Below are positions 17,252 to 25,783 of a stretch of DNA of 64,000 bases, one piece after another. Position 1 is the first letter of the stretch. Each line of letters opens with the position of its first letter. Source of the DNA: Alphaproteobacteria bacterium (lineage in GTDB: Bacteria; Pseudomonadota; Alphaproteobacteria; MPNO01; UBA830); NCBI GenBank assembly GCA_022822405.1, contig JAJEBT010000109.1:1-64000 (forward strand), in the 5' to 3' direction. The translations under genes and the position numbers were made by a program. The notes beneath the pieces are model-generated. The model was not told the DNA's origin and ran no database searches. It saw only the letters and a list, made by a program, of their open reading frames with translations.

Positions 17252-18049
17252 TCATGATCCGTGCTTCTTGCGGCGCCGATCGGGGCCGGCCTGCAGCAGG
17301 TTCTGGTGCTCCCGCATCCTGTAGGAGTTGCCCCGGATGTTGACGATGTGGCAGTGATGGACCAGCCGGTCGATGAGCGCGGCGGCCATGACCTCGTCGC
17401 CGAGCACGGAGCCCCATTCCTCGAAGCCCTTGTTCGACGTCAGCACGGTCGAGGATCTCTCGTGCCTGGCGTTGATGAGCTGGAAGAAGAGCACGGCGCC
17501 GTCCTGGCTGACTGGCAGGTAGCCGATCTCGTCGACCACCAGCAGCGCCGGGTGGGTGAGCACGCGCAGCCGGCGGGACAGGTTGCCGGCGGTCTTCGCC
17601 TCGGTGAGGGACTCGATCAGCCCCGCGAGGGTGCCGTAGTAGACGCGCCGCCCGGCCTCGGCGGCGGTGATCGCGAGGCTTATGGCCAAGTGCGTCTTGC
17701 CGACGCCTGGCGGGCCGAGGAGGATCACGTTCTCGCGCCGGTCGAGGAAGCCCAGTTCGTGCAGGCTCTCGATCTGCTCGCGCTTGATGCTGGGTTGGAA
17801 GGCGAAGTCGAACTGGTCCAGCGTCTTGACCGCCGGCAACCTGGAGGAGCGCATGGCGGTCTGGAGCCTGCGGTTGTTGCGCAGCACGATCTGGGCATTG
17901 AGGAGCTGTTCGATGGCCTCGGCCGCCGAGACCGCGCCGCCGTCGACCTCGGAGAGGATGCCGTCCACGGCCTCCAGCGCGCCCGGCATCTTCAGGTCGG
18001 CCAACATCGCCCGCAGCCGGTCGCGCCGTGTCGGCGCCGGGGGCTTCAT
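17252..18049 (-). CDS. istB: IS21 helper ATPase IstB
   Basis: A 265-residue AAA+ ATPase that assists the IstA transposase in target capture. It shows Walker A (LLGPPGVGKTHLAISLA near residues 106-122), Walker B with the family's VVDEIGYLPVSQDGA, and the sensor segment TSNKGFEEWG. The start at 18049 overlaps the istA stop by four bases (ATGA), the normal coupling. The C-terminus is basic (RRRKKHGS). Residues match a full-length IstB and no lesion is visible. Confidence 0.95.
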   Translation of the reverse strand: MKPPAPTRRDRLRAMLADLKMPGALEAVDGILSEVDGGAVSAAEAIEQLLNAQIVLRNNRRLQTAMRSSRLPAVKTLDQFDFAFQPSIKREQIESLHELGFLDRRENVILLGPPGVGKTHLAISLAITAAEAGRRVYYGTLAGLIESLTEAKTAGNLSRRLRVLTHPALLVVDEIGYLPVSQDGAVLFFQLINARHERSSTVLTSNKGFEEWGSVLGDEVMAAALIDRLVHHCHIVNIRGNSYRMREHQNLLQAGPDRRRKKHGS

Positions 18050-19068
18050 CGCAGCGCCTCCGCGTAGACGCTGAGCGGCCGCCGCTCGACCTCCACCGTC
18101 ACCGGGACGTGGCGACGCGCGGGCTCCGGAGCCTGCCGGAGGCCGAGACGGCGATAGGGACTGTTGGCCAGGGGCCGCAGGACCGCGCGCTCGTCGCGCT
18201 CGAAGCGATCGATCGGGCGCTCCCCGGTGGTGCCGTGCCGACGCACGTTGGCCGTGCCCTCCAGCCAGCCCGCGGCCTGCGCGTTGAGATCGTCGTCGTT
18301 GGCGAAGCTGCGCCCGTAGAAGAAGCTGTCCCGGATGTAGCGGATCGGGCGCTCGACCTTGCCCTTCGTCTTCGCCCGGTAAGGCCGGCAGGCACGGGGA
18401 TCGAACCCCCAGTGCCTGGCAAAGCGAAGAAACTCCGCGTTGAGCACCACGCCACCGCCGGCGGTGCGGTCGTCGGACAGCACGACGGCGCGCATCTGGT
18501 CGAACAGCAACTCCTCCGGAACCCCGCCGAACGCCCCGAAGGCGCTCTCCAGCGCCTCCATCAGCACCGCCATCGTCTGGCGCTGATAGAAGCTCAGCCA
18601 CAGCAGACGGGAATAGCCCAGCACCACCACCAGGGCGTGACGCCGGCCCCAGGGAAGCGTGAAGCTCCCAAAGTCCACCTGCCCCTGGCGGCCCGGCGGC
18701 GTCTCGAAGCGGACCACCGGCTCGGCCGGCTCGCAGGGCCGGGCAACCCGCACGTAGTTCCGCACGCTCTCGTAACAGCCCGGATAGCCCGCCGCGCAGA
18801 CCTCATCAAACAGCCGCTTCGCGGACAGCCTGGGGAACTCCTCAAGCCGCGCGTCGATGATCCCCTTGTAGGGATCCAGCTTGTGCGCCACCGGAGGACG
18901 CGGCCCATATCCTCTCGGACCGGCCAACAGGTCCCGGTCCAACTGCCCCGTCTTGATCCAGTGGTGGATCGTCGTGCGGTTGATCCCGAAACGCCGCGCC
19001 AGCTCCGACTGCGAAACGCCCTGATCGAGATAGTGCTTCAGCAACATCCTGGTCTCCCATCCGTACAC
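18046..19068 (-). CDS. istA: IS21 transposase IstA
   Basis: A 340-residue transposase with an N-terminal helix-turn-helix (SQSELARRFGINRTTIHHWI near residues 19-38) and a DDE integrase core. The first Asp is in GQVDFGSFTLP, the second in LLFDQMRAVV, and the Glu in KGKVERPIRYIRDSFF. All three are present, so the enzyme looks active. This is the shorter IstA type, lacking a long C-terminal extension. It is co-transcribed with istB and lies inside the terminal repeats. Confidence 0.95.
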   Translation of the reverse strand: MYGWETRMLLKHYLDQGVSQSELARRFGINRTTIHHWIKTGQLDRDLLAGPRGYGPRPPVAHKLDPYKGIIDARLEEFPRLSAKRLFDEVCAAGYPGCYESVRNYVRVARPCEPAEPVVRFETPPGRQGQVDFGSFTLPWGRRHALVVVLGYSRLLWLSFYQRQTMAVLMEALESAFGAFGGVPEELLFDQMRAVVLSDDRTAGGGVVLNAEFLRFARHWGFDPRACRPYRAKTKGKVERPIRYIRDSFFYGRSFANDDDLNAQAAGWLEGTANVRRHGTTGERPIDRFERDERAVLRPLANSPYRRLGLRQAPEPARRHVPVTVEVERRPLSVYAEALR

Positions 19069-19133
19069 TCGTGCCTCGTTCCCGCTGTGATGACTTCGTC
19101 ACCACAGTGGGCCGGGCGTTCCGGAATCGACAA

Positions 19134-19191
19134 GCCAAAACTGTCGGATTTTCGTTTGCCAGAAATGTTGGATTTACAATTGCCGCTAACA
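19134..19191 (-). repeat. IS21 right terminal inverted repeat
   Basis: Read on the minus strand it starts TGTTAGCGGCAATTG and continues to GGCAAACGAAAATCCGACAG, matching the left end best over the inner 35 bases. The TTTGT duplication follows at 19192-19196. Confidence 0.85.
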
Positions 19192-19196
19192 TTTGT
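19192..19196. repeat. Right copy of the IS21 target-site duplication (TTTGT)
   Basis: Identical to 17032-17036. Removing the element and one copy restores a continuous AT-rich upstream region for the potassium-channel gene. Confidence 0.85.
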
Positions 19197-19228
19197 TTTA
19201 AAATTTTGGACATTGTTTTATAACGCCT

Positions 19229-19804
19229 TCAGTACGACACCTTGAAGCTGGAGCTCTCCTCGGGCCGACTGCAGCGGCGATCGTAGAGCCTCGTGGTAGA
19301 CACGTTCTCGTGGCCAAGCCACTCCTGAACCTTGGCAATGTCGGCACCGTGCTCCAGCGCGTTGGTGGCGGCCGTGGCCCTTGTGGAATGCACGCAGAGG
19401 CCGCTGACAACCTCGTCAAGGCCCGTGAGGCGGCCATAGTAGCAGATCACGTTTCTGTAAAGGGAGGCGGGATTGAGCGCGCGCTCGGTCTCGCCGCCGC
19501 GATTGTTCTGGACAGGCCGGAACAACGCCCCGTCCCGTTCATGGCGGTGTCCAGACATCTCAAGGTACTCGTCGATGAGTCGCAGCGCGAACGGATCGAC
19601 CGGCACGTAGCGTATTCGCCCGCGCTTGCCGAAGACCCGGAAATGCAGCACGCCGCTCCGGCCCTGGACATCGCGCACCTTGAGATTGCAGAGCCCCTGG
19701 CGACGCAGGCCGTGATACAGAAGCGTCTGAGTTTTTGGATGACTTGCAGATGGTTGGTTGATTTTCTTCGGCGCGGAGCGTTGAGGATTCCGGTAGCGGT
19801 TCAT
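19229..19804 (-). pseudogene. Tyrosine recombinase/integrase, C-terminal catalytic domain only
   Basis: About 190 residues corresponding to the catalytic half of a phage-type or integron-like tyrosine recombinase. The first catalytic Arg is in [16 protein letters not shown], the HxxR box is HSTRATAAT, and [14 protein letters not shown] carries the second His and the nucleophilic Tyr. The N-terminal arm-binding and core-binding domains are absent; the residues before LLYHG are low-complexity and unrelated. The gene is therefore truncated at its 5' side and probably non-functional, although the catalytic residues remain. It borders the IS21 insertion and a broken vapC. Confidence 0.75.
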
Positions 19805-19865
19805 TCCAGCCTCATTTGGGCGCCGCAGGGGGCACCTGCGAAGTCTGGAGGATCCCGGTTCCACA

Positions 19866-20311
19866 CTATCCTTTGCCGGTTTCCAAAGGGTCATGCGTCG
19901 GCAGTTCCGGAAACAGAGAGAAGTCGCGATCCCGCGTCAGCAGCGCCTCGACACCATGCGCCACGCATACGGCCGCGATGCGAGCATCGTGAACCACTCC
20001 ACCGACGACACGAGGCCGGTTCACGAATCTTTGCAGAATCTCCATGAAATCATCGGTCTCGCCGATCATGTGGTTTGACGGTGACGCCGCCCAAGCCTGG
20101 AATTGGCGCCACGCGTGATCCGGCGTAGTCGCCTCGTCCTTCCAGATGCGCCGGTTGGTCACTACGCTCAGGAACTCGCAGCAGCATGGCCACGGAATGG
20201 CCCAAGCCGGTCTCCTTTGGCGAGTTCGGTCATGACCGCATGCGCCGCATCACCCACGCGCGATTCACGCCGGTGCGCATAGACCAGCAGATTGGTGTCG
20301 ACGGCAATCAC
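19866..20311 (-). pseudogene. vapC PIN-domain toxin with a 1-base deletion
   Basis: The GTG at 20311 overlaps the antitoxin stop (GTGA) and opens [16 protein letters not shown], a PIN N-terminus. The frame ends early at 20168. One base to the side it continues as WAIPWPCCCEFLSVVTNRRI and then [20 protein letters not shown], ending at 19866. The two parts join into a normal 148-residue VapC if one base is restored near 20203-20205. The length of 446 bases (one short of a multiple of three) fits a single deletion. A sequencing error would look the same. Confidence 0.8.
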
Positions 20312-20556
20312 CGTGTGCCGGGATCGCCGTAGATCATTTCGCGCAACTCCGGCCAAGAATATCGTTCCAGGGGATCAGGCGCTTCCGGATCTCCCGCTCT
20401 GAGATCGGGCAGCTTGTATCTCCGGTCAAGCGCCCTGGGGGCGAGTACGCGACGAAGCCCGTCCTCGATTACGGCGCGCAGCGGGCGCCCCGTTTCCTTG
20501 GCATGACGCTTGGCGCGCCTCAGCAGCTCGTCATGGATGTCCAGTGTCGTCTTCAT
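20308..20556 (-). CDS. vapB: VapB-type ribbon-helix-helix antitoxin
   Basis: An 82-residue antitoxin beginning [20 protein letters not shown], the ribbon-helix-helix strand and first helix of VapB/CopG-like proteins, followed by [16 protein letters not shown]. The C-terminal half is acidic and Pro-rich, as expected of the toxin-wrapping tail ([13 protein letters not shown]). Its stop overlaps the GTG of the frameshifted vapC. With the toxin broken, the antitoxin may be an orphan kept for regulation or by chance. Confidence 0.82.
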   Translation of the reverse strand: MKTTLDIHDELLRRAKRHAKETGRPLRAVIEDGLRRVLAPRALDRRYKLPDLRAGDPEAPDPLERYSWPELREMIYGDPGTR

Positions 20557-20680
20557 TCTCCCATATTACCCATATGATCAGATACGGGCCAGGCATCGTC
20601 CAAACCGGTATCGGCAGCAGGACATGGCATCTCGAGGACCCAGGCGATGGTCTATCGGATTCGGCGATCGACAAAATGAC

Positions 20681-20690
20681 CAAGTACTTG
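20681..20690. promoter_or_regulatory. Perfect 10-bp palindrome between divergent antitoxin genes
   Basis: CAAGTACTTG is a perfect palindrome set inside two TGACCAAG-like direct copies (20677-20696). It lies 90 bp ahead of the phd-type gene at 20781 and 125 bp from vapB. Antitoxins autoregulate from such sites, so an operator is possible; nothing in the sequence proves it. Confidence 0.3.
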
Positions 20691-20780
20691 ACCAAGATCG
20701 GCCCCGAACCTAACCTGCCGGTTGCAACGGGACACACAACGCGTTCCTGCTAAGCGTTCCGGGGCGAACAGGGAGCTTGG

Positions 20781-21029
20781 ATGGACATGACACGTCAGGT
20801 AAAGATCGGCGAAGCCAAGACCCACCTGTCTGCGCTGCTGGCCGAAGTGGAAGCCGGTGAGGATCTCGTCATCTGTCGCGGTTCGACGCCAATCGCCCAC
20901 GTTACCCGGATCAACAGCGGGCAGGAGCATGCCACGCTATGCGCGACCCTGCGCCGGGAACGGGCGAAGCAGAAGACAGTGACAACCGCCGAGATCCTGT
21001 CCTGGCGCCACGAGGGACACGCACGCTGA
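20781..21029 (+). CDS. Phd/YefM-family antitoxin
   Basis: An 82-residue antitoxin with the family start (KIGEAKTHLSALLAEVEAGE) and DLVICRGSTPIAHVTRI. The Arg/Lys-rich C-terminal half ends in ILSWRHEGHAR. GGGAG lies before the ATG. Its TGA shares one base with the ATG of the PIN toxin downstream, so the two are coupled. It is a second phd-vapC pair, only loosely similar to the one at 6.5-7.1 kb. Confidence 0.9.
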   Translation: MDMTRQVKIGEAKTHLSALLAEVEAGEDLVICRGSTPIAHVTRINSGQEHATLCATLRRERAKQKTVTTAEILSWRHEGHAR

Positions 21030-21430
21030 TGGCGTTCGTGCCCGACGCCTCGGTCGCTGCCGCATGGCTACTGCCAGACGAGGACGTGGCACTGGCCGAC
21101 CGCGCGCTCGATCGGCTCGCCGACGAGACGGCACTGGTTCCAAGCCTGTTCTGGCATGAACTGCGCAACCTGCTGTTGTCGGCCGAACGCCGGGGGAGAA
21201 TCAGCGAACATCATGCCAACGATTCCGTCGCCCGAGTCCGCCGCCTCCCCATCCGTTGTCCAGGCGAAGCAGATGATCGCCATGTCATGGCGCTCGCGCG
21301 GGACCACCGCCTTACGGCATACGACGCCAGCTATCTGGCTCTCGCAATCCGTGAAGGCTGCCCGCTGGTGAGCCTGGACTGGCGGTTGAACGAGGCCGCC
21401 GCAACAGAAGGCGTGACGCCGTTCACCTAG
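21029..21430 (+). CDS. vapC: PIN-domain toxin, VapC family
   Basis: A 133-residue PIN domain started at the ATG at 21029, inside the antitoxin stop (TGATG). The acidic metal ligands are present: FVPDASVAAAWLLPDE, LFWHELRNLLL, LTAYDASYLALA and LVSLDWRL. The frame is complete. It belongs to the large group with the AYDASYLALA motif. It should be an RNase inhibited by the preceding antitoxin. Confidence 0.9.
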   Translation: MAFVPDASVAAAWLLPDEDVALADRALDRLADETALVPSLFWHELRNLLLSAERRGRISEHHANDSVARVRRLPIRCPGEADDRHVMALARDHRLTAYDASYLALAIREGCPLVSLDWRLNEAAATEGVTPFT

Positions 21431-21987
21431 GGCTCCCAAATCATGGGTTGGAGGATGCGTTAGGAGCATATTTTGCTTTGTTGAGGCCCTCATTTCTGCC
21501 GGTTCGGGAGGCTTGACTCAGGCCGGCGGCGGTCTTGGCGGCGGCCCTGGAGGTATTTCCGCATGGCGTGGCCGAGAATCCGGCACCAGCGCTCTTGGGC
21601 GGTCAACTGCAGAGCATTCTGGACGTTGTGCAGGTAGGAATGGCATGTCCGGGCGAAGGCCGCGCGCAACCCGCCCGCGGCGCTGTGTGCAACCGTGAGC
21701 AGGGCTGTCGCCGGCCTTTTCCGCGGAGTTCCTGCCGGCGACCCCGTTCGGCGCGGCCTGCCAGAATCCTGGCGGTAGCCAGATGCCTGCGTCGCGTTCA
21801 ATAACGCGAAGAAGCGCCTGGGCGAGCCGAGCCCGAACGCAGCGCTCCCGGTCTCGTCGGCGGCAATCGCCGTTGGCCCTCCGTACCAGCGCGGGTTGTG
21901 CCAGCGCTGGTCGCTCCAGCCGCGGCTTCCACATGCTATACTGTGGACGATGTCGGCGTCTTGAGCGACTGGATACGAGTGTACGCA
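21431..21987. other. 557 bp with only a degenerate minus-strand frame
   Basis: On the minus strand from about 21810 down to 21490 an open frame reads CHSYLHNVQNALQLTAQERW and RILGHAMRKYLQ. It has the look of a transposase or phage-protein tail, but it has no start, no clear family and no partner sequence. I leave it unassigned. The promoter of the SulP gene must lie in the last 100 bp. Confidence 0.4.
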
Positions 21988-23640
21988 ATGCCTCGATTTC
22001 GCATGACGTACAGCCTCAACACGCTGATCGGCGACATTTTCGGCGGCGTCACCTCGACGGTGGTTGCGCTGCCCGTTGCCCTTGGCTTCGGCATCGCCTC
22101 GGGGATGGGCGCGGTGGCCGGGCTCTACGGCGCCATCGCGGTCGGTTTCTTCGCTTCGGTGTTCGGCGGAACACGCTCGCAGATATCCGGCCCGACCGCG
22201 CCGATGACCGTTGCCATGGCGGTCGTCCTCACCAGCCATGCGCAGAGCCTCGCCGAAGCCCTGACAGTCGTCGTTCTGGCGGGGCTCCTGCAGGTGCTTC
22301 TGGGCGTGTCGAAGATCGGCCGCTTCGTCGCCTACACGCCGCATGCCGTCATCTCCGGCTTCATGTCCGGTATCGGCTTCATCATCATGCTGATGCAGGC
22401 GTTACCCCTGCTCGGCACCTCGGGCACGACCGGAGGCCCGATGGGCGCGGCGCGGGCGCTTCCGGCGGCTGCGGGCGACGTCCACGCCGGCGCCTTCGCC
22501 ATCGGCGCGGCCACGCTCGCGGTGGGGTTTCTCTGGCCTCGAAGGTTCTCGCGTTTCGCGCCGGGCCCGCTCGTCGCGCTCGCCGCGGGAACGGCCCTGG
22601 GTATCTTGTGGTTTGGGGACGCGCCAGTCATCGGCGCGATCCCGGTCGGCCTGCCGACGGTGCATTTCGCGCTGCCATCGATCGAATTCCTGCTGCATGC
22701 CCTGCAACCGGCGATCATCCTCGCCTTGCTCGGCTCGGTCGACAGCCTGTTGACATCCCTGGTCGCCGACTCGATGACCGGCAACCGTCACAATCCGAAC
22801 CGGGAATTGATAGGCCAAGGCATCGGCAACATGGCCGCAGGACTGATCGGCGCGTTGCCGGGAGCCGGCGCGACGATGGGCACCGTGGTCAACATCCGGT
22901 CCGGGGGGTCGACGCCGGTTTCAGGCGCATTGCGGGCACTGCTCCTGCTGGCCCTGGTGCTGGGCCTCGGGCGGTTGGTCGAGCCGATTCCGCTCGCCGC
23001 GCTGGCCGGGGTGCTGATCAAAGTGGGCTGGGACATCGTCGACTGGCGCATGCTCGCCCGTGCTCACCGCCTCCGGCGCGAACACCTCTTTGTGATGCTG
23101 ACGACGCTTTGCCTCACCGTGTTCGTCGACCTGATCACCGCGGTCGCCATCGGATTGATTGCCGGCGGAATGGTGCATGCACGGCGGCTGGAACGGCTGG
23201 AGCTCGACAACGTGATTTCCGTCCCCTTGCTGGAAGCGACTTTCTTCGCCGGAGAAGAGACCTCCGCAGACGGCGACTCGCACGCGGCCCGGGTGGGCAT
23301 GGTCGCCCTCAGGGGTACATTGAGCGTCGCTTCGTCGCACAGGCTGGTGAGCGTGATCGGTTTGGACATCAGGGAGCACGAGGTCGTCATTTTCGACTTC
23401 TCCGACACCACTTATGTTGACGACAGCGCCGCCATGGTGATCGGGCAACTCCTCGAGGTCGCCGCCCGGTCCGGGACCGAATGCGTCGTCATGGGCCTCG
23501 GCGACGATGTGGCCGCGACCCTGCACAGTCTCGACATTCTGGGCGAGTTGCCGGCCGGGCGGATCGTCGAATCGCTGGACGAGGCACGCCGGGTCGCACT
23601 TGAAGCGCTTGCGGGGAACACCGAAGTCGCGCCCGAATAA
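21988..23640 (+). CDS. SulP-family inorganic anion transporter with STAS domain
   Basis: A 550-residue protein starting at the ATG at 21988; an upstream in-frame extension lacks conserved sequence. The family's first motif DIFGGVTSTVVALPVALGFG is followed by 10-12 hydrophobic helices with GTRSQISGPTAPMT and the helix 8 region with LGSVDSLLTSLVADSMTG. A cytoplasmic STAS domain occupies the last 140 residues (VVIFDFSDTTYVDDSAAMVI). SulP proteins carry sulfate, bicarbonate or dicarboxylates. The second sulfate-transporter-like segment with NRELIGQGIGNMAAGLIGAL matches the bicarbonate/sulfate group, but the substrate is not decidable. A carbonic anhydrase gene is 3.5 kb away but not linked. Confidence 0.93.
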   Translation: MPRFRMTYSLNTLIGDIFGGVTSTVVALPVALGFGIASGMGAVAGLYGAIAVGFFASVFGGTRSQISGPTAPMTVAMAVVLTSHAQSLAEALTVVVLAGLLQVLLGVSKIGRFVAYTPHAVISGFMSGIGFIIMLMQALPLLGTSGTTGGPMGAARALPAAAGDVHAGAFAIGAATLAVGFLWPRRFSRFAPGPLVALAAGTALGILWFGDAPVIGAIPVGLPTVHFALPSIEFLLHALQPAIILALLGSVDSLLTSLVADSMTGNRHNPNRELIGQGIGNMAAGLIGALPGAGATMGTVVNIRSGGSTPVSGALRALLLLALVLGLGRLVEPIPLAALAGVLIKVGWDIVDWRMLARAHRLRREHLFVMLTTLCLTVFVDLITAVAIGLIAGGMVHARRLERLELDNVISVPLLEATFFAGEETSADGDSHAARVGMVALRGTLSVASSHRLVSVIGLDIREHEVVIFDFSDTTYVDDSAAMVIGQLLEVAARSGTECVVMGLGDDVAATLHSLDILGELPAGRIVESLDEARRVALEALAGNTEVAPE

Positions 23641-23752
23641 CGGCATCGCGATCATGCCGCGTGTTTCTGAAATTCCCCCTGCGGAGCGATCTTCGGGACG
23701 TCCGATGTTGCGGCAGCCGTCCCGGCGGGCCCGAGGGCCTTACAGCGGAGGA

Positions 23753-24085
23753 ACCGTTAACATTGCAGCATCAATCGTGACTGCCATAGCGTTTGCCATC
23801 GTTGTCGATGATACCATCCATCTCCTGTCCAAGTACCTGAAATCACGCGCAGAGGGCAAGTCGCCTTCCGAGGCCATCGTGCCAACCTTCAAACTTGTTG
23901 GAAGGCCGCTGCTGAGCACGACTCTGATTTTTGCACTGGCATTTTTCGTCTTTGGCACATCGGGGCTGTTGACCAATCAGACACTCGGGTTGCTGGTCGG
24001 AATGACCATCATCATTGCACTCGTTGCGGACTTTCTTCTGTTTCCGCCACTTCTGCTGGCACTCGACAAGACAAAGCGCAGGTAA
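23753..24085 (+). pseudogene. C-terminal fragment of an RND/MMPL-family exporter
   Basis: About 110 residues matching the last transmembrane block of RND exporters. AIVVDDTIHLLSKYLKSR is followed by VGRPLLSTTLIFALAFFVFG and ADFLLFPPLLLALD. The same order appears at the C-terminus of the full RND protein at 42.0-44.4 kb (GIVVDDTVHFLSKYRRAR and ADFFLLPPLL), so this is a paralogous piece. The remaining 650 or more residues are missing and no start codon precedes it sensibly. It lies just after the SulP gene. Confidence 0.8.
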
Positions 24086-24382
24086 ATGCTTGACGACTGG
24101 CACTTGTGACGTTCGGTCCCCGGGGTCGGGGCCTGGCAGCAGACCCAACTGTCTTCACATGTGGATCGTTTCCCTCAAGCGCGACGTCGCCTTCTCTCCC
24201 GAGCCGTGACTGCTCCCGGGCAGAAGCACCGGGTGCGCGGCATGCTGAACTCGATGTCGCCGAGCTCGGTCAGAAGGTGACGGGAGCAGCTGCCGCCGCG
24301 CCGGTCGCGCATGGCGCCCACATCGAAGTCCTCAAGCCAGCAGTCGACCGCCCTCGCTCTTAACGGCATCGCTGAAATCCAC
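24086..24382. other. 297 bp without a supportable gene
   Basis: Between the RND fragment and the repeat cluster ahead of the ATPase gene. The plus frame near 24106-24363 is open but featureless. No gene is called. Confidence 0.45.
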
Positions 24383-24459
24383 TCTGATTGGCATGCGTGA
24401 CATTTCTAATTGACACTCTTTTCATTTCTAATTATCATGATCCATAGCTCTAATTATCA
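24383..24459 (+). repeat. Four 11-bp direct repeats at exact 22-bp spacing
   Basis: TCTGATTGGCA (24383), TCTAATTGACA (24405), TCTAATTATCA (24427) and TCTAATTATCA (24449) start exactly 22 bases apart. The last two are identical. The region is AT-rich inside high-GC DNA and ends 17 bases before the ATG of the ATPase gene. A 22-bp step is two helical turns, so all copies face the same side of DNA, as in cooperative repressor operators or iterons. The role is inferred; the repeats and spacing are read directly. Confidence 0.75.
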
Positions 24460-24475
24460 CAGTTCATCAGACGGC

Positions 24476-25696
24476 ATGTACGAACGTTTCATAGAGCGGC
24501 AGACAGAGGAAGCCCTGTCGGACACTCCGGTGGTCCTGATCGTGGGCCCGCGCCGGGCAGGCAAGACCACGCTCGCACGGAAGATGGAAGATACGGGCCG
24601 AACCTACGTCACGCTGGACGAGCAGATAGCGCTCGATGCTGCACGATCGGATCCAGCCGGTTTCGTCCGCAGTCTGGACCGGGCCACAATCGACGAGGTT
24701 CAGCGTGTGCCAGAGTTGCTTCTCGCGATCAAGAGGGTGGTGGACGAAGACTATCGGCCCGGCCGCTTTCTGCTGACCGGTTCGGCCAACGTGATGACCT
24801 TGCCCAAGGTCGCCGACAGCCTGGCAGGCAGGATCGAAACGATCCGGTTGCTGCCGCTGGCTCGCGCCGAAATCGCAGGAACGGCGCCGGTCTTCCTGGA
24901 GCGTTTGTTCAACGGAAAGCTGCGCGGCGCAAAGGAAGCAATCGTCGGCGACGACCTCGTCCGTCTGACGCTGCTCGGAGGTTATCCAGAAGCCATCAGC
25001 CGGGAGAGCGAACGCCGGCGCCGGAATTGGGCGCGATCCTACCTCAGCTCGGTCTTGTCCCGCGACCTGAGAGACATCGGCGAGATCGAGAAGTTGACGG
25101 AACTCCCGAGATTCGTCCGGCTGCTGGCAGAGCATTCGGGGCGGCTGGTCAACTACTCACAGCTCGGTGCCGGCATAGATGTCAGCTACAAGACGGGGCA
25201 GCGCTATGTAGCGTTGCTGGAGCAGATATTCCTCGTCTCGACATTGCAGCCTTGGTACACGAACACGCTGAAGCGGATCGTCAGGACGCCGAAGCTGCAT
25301 TTCCTGGATTCCGGCTTGCTTGCAGCCCTGCGCGGACTGGGATTCGATCGGGTCGAGGCTGACCGCCGTGAATTCGGTGCGCTCCTGGAAAGCTTCGTGT
25401 TCTCAGAAGTGCTGAAGCTCATGACCGCCTCGGAGCACCAGTTCACGACTTTCCACTTTCGGGATCAGTCGAAGCGCGAGGTAGACATCGTCCTCGAGCG
25501 TGACGACGGCTTGGTCGCGGGAATCGAAGTCAAGGCATCGGCGACGGTCAGGTCCGGTGACTTCGCCGGTCTGCGGACCCTGGCCGAGACGTGCGGGGAG
25601 CGCTTCGCCTTCGGCGCGGTGCTCTACGACGGTGGCGATTTCGTGCCGTTCGGTGAAAAGCTGGCGGCAGTGCCCGTATCTTGCCTCTGGGCGTGA
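24476..25696 (+). CDS. AAA+ ATPase with DUF4143-type C-terminal domain
   Basis: A 406-residue protein. The N-terminal ATPase has Walker A (LIVGPRRAGKTTLARKM near residues 22-38), a Walker B-like segment (RATIDEVQRVPELL) and the sensor LLTGSANVM. The middle holds a winged-helix-like region with LVNYSQLGAGIDVSYKTGQR. The end has VDIVLERDDGLVAGIEVKAS, which looks like a PD-(D/E)XK nuclease core (Asp, then Glu-x-Lys). Proteins of this AAA_14/DUF4143 type are widespread and of uncertain function. I start at the ATG at 24476 because the domain begins right there and the frame upstream runs through the repeat operator region. Confidence 0.88.
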   Translation: MYERFIERQTEEALSDTPVVLIVGPRRAGKTTLARKMEDTGRTYVTLDEQIALDAARSDPAGFVRSLDRATIDEVQRVPELLLAIKRVVDEDYRPGRFLLTGSANVMTLPKVADSLAGRIETIRLLPLARAEIAGTAPVFLERLFNGKLRGAKEAIVGDDLVRLTLLGGYPEAISRESERRRRNWARSYLSSVLSRDLRDIGEIEKLTELPRFVRLLAEHSGRLVNYSQLGAGIDVSYKTGQRYVALLEQIFLVSTLQPWYTNTLKRIVRTPKLHFLDSGLLAALRGLGFDRVEADRREFGALLESFVFSEVLKLMTASEHQFTTFHFRDQSKREVDIVLERDDGLVAGIEVKASATVRSGDFAGLRTLAETCGERFAFGAVLYDGGDFVPFGEKLAAVPVSCLWA

Positions 25697-25783
25697 TCGG
25701 GACGATGGGGGATCGCCGGGCCGGCAGGCACAGGACTCGTGGCCTGACAGTGGCAATCGTCCAAGGATTTCCGCGACCCGTGG

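Larger units (their letters stand above)
17037..19191 (-). mobile_element. Complete IS21-family insertion sequence
   Basis: A 2155-bp element bounded by TG...CA and imperfect 58-bp terminal inverted repeats (17037-17094 and 19134-19191). Each repeat contains GGCAAACGAAAATCC-type blocks as multiple internal repeats, the IS21 layout. It carries istA and istB on the minus strand with a 4-bp overlap. The flanking 5-bp duplication TTTGT is perfect, which suggests a fairly recent insertion. Both genes are open and keep their catalytic motifs, so the element may still be mobile. The 157 bp between the left end and istB is non-coding. Confidence 0.93.

Noticed and set aside
21490-21810. Minus-strand frame with a transposase-like feel
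   Set aside because: No start, no catalytic residues and no family match that I can defend.
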